A stretch of 64,000 nt of DNA. Source: CBFDBF01 sp050304615 (GTDB lineage Bacteria; Pseudomonadota; Gammaproteobacteria; Chromatiales; Chromatiaceae). Below are positions 61,005 through 64,000 of this stretch, in pieces. The position numbers and the translations under genes are program-made. Below the pieces are notes generated by a model. That model did not search any database and was not told the origin of the DNA. It saw nothing but the letters and a program-made list of their open reading frames with translations. Within the stretch, counting starts at the first letter, position 1. Every line of letters begins with the position of its first letter. The stretch spans positions 186,001 to 250,000 of the forward strand of contig JBNLDW010000011.1 in the NCBI GenBank assembly GCA_050304615.1, read 5' to 3'.

Positions 61005-63410
61005 ATGAGTTATGATTCTTCCAACATCAAGGTCCTAAAGGGCCTTGATGCGGTACGCAAGCGGCCAGGCATGTATATCGGGGATACCGATGATGGCACC
61101 GGTCTGCACCATATGGTCTTTGAGGTGGTGGACAACTCCATCGATGAGGCCTTGGCGGGGCACTGTAGCCAGATCGAGGTCACGGTGCATGAGGACCAAA
61201 CAGTCACGGTCAGTGACAACGGTCGCGGGATTCCCGTAGACCTCCATGAGGAGGAGAATCGATCCGCTGCTGAGGTGATCATGACGGTCCTGCACGCCGG
61301 CGGCAAGTTCGATGATAATTCCTACAAGGTTTCTGGCGGGTTGCACGGGGTTGGTGTATCTGTAGTGAACGCCCTATCCGAGGAGCTGAAACTTACCATA
61401 CGTCGTGGCGGCAAGGTCTACCAACAGGAGTACCGGTTGGGTGAGCCGGTGGCACCACTTGCTGAGATTGGGGATACTGACACGAGTGGTACTGAAATAA
61501 CCTTTAAGGCCAGCCCCGAAACATTTAATAATATAGAGCTGCACTATGACATCTTGGCAAAACGGCTGCGGGAGCTCTCTTTTCTCAACTCTGGTGTAAA
61601 GATCGTCCTGCGGGACGAGTCCAAGGATCGACAAGATGTCTTTGAATATCAAGGTGGTATCAGGGCTTTTGTAGAACACCTCAGCCGGAAAAAGGCCCCA
61701 CTGCACGGCAAGGTGTTCTATTTTAATGCCGAGCGCACTGATGTAGTAGTAGAGCTGGCAATGCAGTGGACGGAGTCATACCAGGAGAGCATCTTCTGTT
61801 TTACCAACAACATTCCCCAGCGGGACGGGGGTACCCATCTAGCTGGGTTCAAGGCTGGGCTGACCCGTACCCTTAATCAGTATATTGAGACGGCGGGGCT
61901 GGCGAAAAAGCAGAAGGTGAATACCACTGGTGATGACGCCAGAGAGGGGTTGACCGCAGTTCTATCGGTCAAGATCCCTGATCCAAAATTCTCCTCACAG
62001 ACTAAGGACAAGCTAGTCTCTTCCGAGATAAAGGGTATTGTCGAGGGATTGCTGGCAGACAACTTCAACGCCTTCCTGCTGGAAAATCCTGCGGACGCCA
62101 AGGCGATTGTCAGTAAGATGATCGAGGCGGCGCGCGCACGCGAGGCCGCCCGCAAGGCTCGGGAGATGACCAGGCGTAAGGGTGTGCTGGATATAGCCGG
62201 ACTACCCGGCAAGCTGGCAGACTGCCAGGAGAAAGATCCGGCGCTCTCAGAGATCTACCTGGTGGAGGGTGATTCAGCTGGTGGCTCTGCCAAGCAGGGC
62301 AGGGATCGACGCAGTCAGGCGATTCTCCCCCTTAAGGGCAAGATCCTTAATGTCGAGAAGGCGCGATTCGATAAGATGATCGCCTCGGCTGAGGTCGGAA
62401 CACTGATCACGGCGCTTGGTTGTGGGATTGGGCGGGATGAGTTTGATCCAGAAAAGCTGCGCTATCATCGCATCATAATCATGACCGATGCCGACGTGGA
62501 TGGGGCCCATATTCGCACCCTGCTGCTGACTTTTTTCTACCGCCAGATGCGGGAGCTGGTCGAGCGTGGCCATATCTATATCGCCCAGCCACCGCTATAT
62601 AAAATCAAGAAAGGCAAGCAAGAACAGTACCTTAAAGACGACGCCGACCTAAACCGCCATCTGTTGCAGAGCGCGATGGATGGCGCACAATTGCATGTTG
62701 ATGCGGCCGCTCCGGCCATTGCTGGAACCGCGCTAGAGACACTGGCCAATCAGTTTCAGGGCGCCATAGGGACTATCCAGAGGGCGTCCAAGAGATATGA
62801 TGGGACCGTGCTGGAGCAGTTCATGTATATGCCGTCAATTGATGATAAGGTATTGAATAATAATGATAAATTGACTGAGTGGCTGGGTGAATTAGAGGCG
62901 CGTGTCAACGCAGATAGGGGGGTATCAGATCGCTATCACCTACAGGCCGCTGAGGCGACAGATGAGCAGCCTGCAGCGATAGAGGTGATTCGGCGGGTAC
63001 ACGGTATAGAGCAGAGAGGGCTTATCCCCTATGAGTTCTTCTCCGGCAGCGAGTATCGACGTCTGGCTAGGATGGGTAGTGAGCTGGATGGGCTGCTGCA
63101 GGAGGGTGCCTACATCCGCCGTGGCGACCGTAGTATAGAGATATCCAGTTTCCGGCAGGCGCTGGAGTGGTTGATGGAGGAGGCCAAGCGCGGCCAGAAT
63201 ATCCAACGCTATAAAGGTCTGGGTGAGATGAATCCAGAACAGCTGTGGGAGACGACTATGAACCCAGAAACCAGGCGGCTATTGCAGGTTACTATTGAAG
63301 ATGCCGTCGGTGCCGATCTAATTTTTACCACCTTGATGGGAGATCAAGTAGAGCCGCGGCGGGAGTTTATCGAGCAGAACGCCATGGCAGTGGATAACCT
63401 GGATATTTAA
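61005..63410 (+). CDS. gyrB: DNA gyrase subunit B
   Basis: An 801-residue GHKL ATPase subunit of gyrase, near the full length of E. coli GyrB (804). Features: the GHKL site (VVDNSIDEALAG, DNGRGIPV), TOPRIM motif EGDSAGGSAKQGRD and the catalytic acidic DADVDGAHI. It introduces negative supercoils with GyrA. It ends the dnaA-dnaN-recF-gyrB unit and converges on a plsC-like gene. Confidence 0.98.
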   Translation: MSYDSSNIKVLKGLDAVRKRPGMYIGDTDDGTGLHHMVFEVVDNSIDEALAGHCSQIEVTVHEDQTVTVSDNGRGIPVDLHEEENRSAAEVIMTVLHAGGKFDDNSYKVSGGLHGVGVSVVNALSEELKLTIRRGGKVYQQEYRLGEPVAPLAEIGDTDTSGTEITFKASPETFNNIELHYDILAKRLRELSFLNSGVKIVLRDESKDRQDVFEYQGGIRAFVEHLSRKKAPLHGKVFYFNAERTDVVVELAMQWTESYQESIFCFTNNIPQRDGGTHLAGFKAGLTRTLNQYIETAGLAKKQKVNTTGDDAREGLTAVLSVKIPDPKFSSQTKDKLVSSEIKGIVEGLLADNFNAFLLENPADAKAIVSKMIEAARAREAARKAREMTRRKGVLDIAGLPGKLADCQEKDPALSEIYLVEGDSAGGSAKQGRDRRSQAILPLKGKILNVEKARFDKMIASAEVGTLITALGCGIGRDEFDPEKLRYHRIIIMTDADVDGAHIRTLLLTFFYRQMRELVERGHIYIAQPPLYKIKKGKQEQYLKDDADLNRHLLQSAMDGAQLHVDAAAPAIAGTALETLANQFQGAIGTIQRASKRYDGTVLEQFMYMPSIDDKVLNNNDKLTEWLGELEARVNADRGVSDRYHLQAAEATDEQPAAIEVIRRVHGIEQRGLIPYEFFSGSEYRRLARMGSELDGLLQEGAYIRRGDRSIEISSFRQALEWLMEEAKRGQNIQRYKGLGEMNPEQLWETTMNPETRRLLQVTIEDAVGADLIFTTLMGDQVEPRREFIEQNAMAVDNLDI

Positions 63411-63420
63411 AGGGCCCAGC

Positions 63421-64000
63421 CTAAATATATCTCCCTGAAGCCTGGTCATTACTGCTATGCGGAAGATTTGCCATGGTGGTCTCTATCCACTCCTCTACCT
63501 GCTGGTTGATCTCGTCGGCGGAGCGCCCCTCACTCTGAATGGGAGGGCCGATAACAAGCTGAATGGTGCCGGGATATTTTCTGACGTCACGGCGACGCCA
63601 GAATACCCCGGCATTATGGGCGATGGGAATGACGGGGTAGCCGGATTTCTCCGCCAGTAGCGCCCCGCCTACACCGTACTTTCTACGTTCCCCTGGGGCG
63701 GTTCTGGTTCCTTCGGGAAAGATTATTACCCACGCCCCCTCATGCAGCCTCTGAATACCCTGCTCAATAATCTGGCGGATTGCCCTGCGTCCGGCGCTAC
63801 GGTCGATACCTATGGAACCAGAGATGGCCAATGCCCAGCCGAACACAGGGATCCACATAAGCTCTCTCTTCAGAATCCAGGCCTGCTGTGGTGGCAGGAT
63901 GCCGCGTAGCGACATGGTCTCCCAGGTAGATTGATGCTTGGCCATAATGATGGCGTTTTGTTGCGGCAGGTTCTCCCAGCCATGCACTACATAGTCCAGT
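63421..64000 (-). CDS. 1-acyl-sn-glycerol-3-phosphate acyltransferase-like protein, 5' end missing
   Basis: A PlsC/LPLAT-family acyltransferase reading leftward. The acyltransferase motif is AKHQSTWETM (H-x4-E form) and the second motif is IIFPEGTRTAPGE. The frame stays open to the right edge (LDYVVHGWENLP), so the start is outside the window; the GTG at 63987 is only an in-frame internal codon. It should transfer an acyl chain to lysophosphatidate in phospholipid synthesis. It converges on gyrB with ten bases between stop codons. Confidence 0.85.
   Translation of the reverse strand, partial: LDYVVHGWENLPQQNAIIMAKHQSTWETMSLRGILPPQQAWILKRELMWIPVFGWALAISGSIGIDRSAGRRAIRQIIEQGIQRLHEGAWVIIFPEGTRTAPGERRKYGVGGALLAEKSGYPVIPIAHNAGVFWRRRDVRKYPGTIQLVIGPPIQSEGRSADEINQQVEEWIETTMANLPHSSNDQASGRYI

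Overview
The window is a replication-origin region of a gammaproteobacterial chromosome, flanked on its left by about 35 kb of metabolic and accessory genes. The proteins point to a marine or salt-exposed, probably sulfur-oxidising or autotrophic gammaproteobacterium. The grounds are an ectoine operon, NhaA, a SulP transporter, a two-subunit 2-oxoglutarate:ferredoxin oxidoreductase beside a DsrL/GltD-like flavoprotein, a soluble fumarate-reductase-like module and a rhodoquinone methyltransferase. The genus is inference; no rRNA or marker search was possible.

Region 1 (1-12.6 kb). A left-truncated integron-type tyrosine recombinase converges on an orphan ParA ATPase. Then come two divergent redox operons. 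The leftward one encodes a [2Fe-2S] ferredoxin, KorA, KorB, a pentapeptide-repeat protein and a GltD/DsrL-like iron-sulfur flavoprotein, and ends in a strong hairpin terminator. The rightward one encodes an iron-sulfur subunit, a fumarate-reductase-type flavoprotein, a NuoF-like NADH-binding subunit and a membrane-anchored AraC regulator. Together they look like the reducing steps of a reverse TCA pathway (fumarate to succinate, succinyl-CoA to 2-oxoglutarate). No ATP-citrate lyase is in view.

Region 2 (12.7-36 kb). This is a mosaic of small transcription units: a membrane protein/SDR/DUF2269/DUF4166 operon, rpmE, a PhzF-like enzyme, nhaA, a metallophosphoesterase, an RRM RNA-binding protein with a VF530-family protein, SulP, a DUF1566/EF-hand secreted protein, a patatin, rquA (rhodoquinone synthesis), a MarR regulator facing ectABC, a BaiN-like flavoprotein, a DUF2058 and an S4 protein, a NapH-like membrane ferredoxin, and four unrecognised membrane proteins. 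Two gene remnants lie in the gaps: a receiver-domain fragment and a possible adenylate-kinase-like tail.

Region 3 (36-64 kb). This is the conserved origin neighbourhood. Leftward: rpmH, rnpA, yidC, mnmE, mnmG, an unknown gene, rsmG, arfB, a zinc-ribbon protein, parA, parB, atpIBEFHAGDC, an FKBP isomerase, glmU and glmS. Rightward: dnaA, dnaN, recF, gyrB. A leftward plsC-like gene runs off the right edge. The dnaA-dnaN gap has three perfect DnaA boxes and an AT-rich stretch and is the best oriC candidate. Two perfect 16-bp parS palindromes lie inside recF and match the ParAB pair nearby. The strand switch between rpmH and dnaA fits replication moving outward from here.
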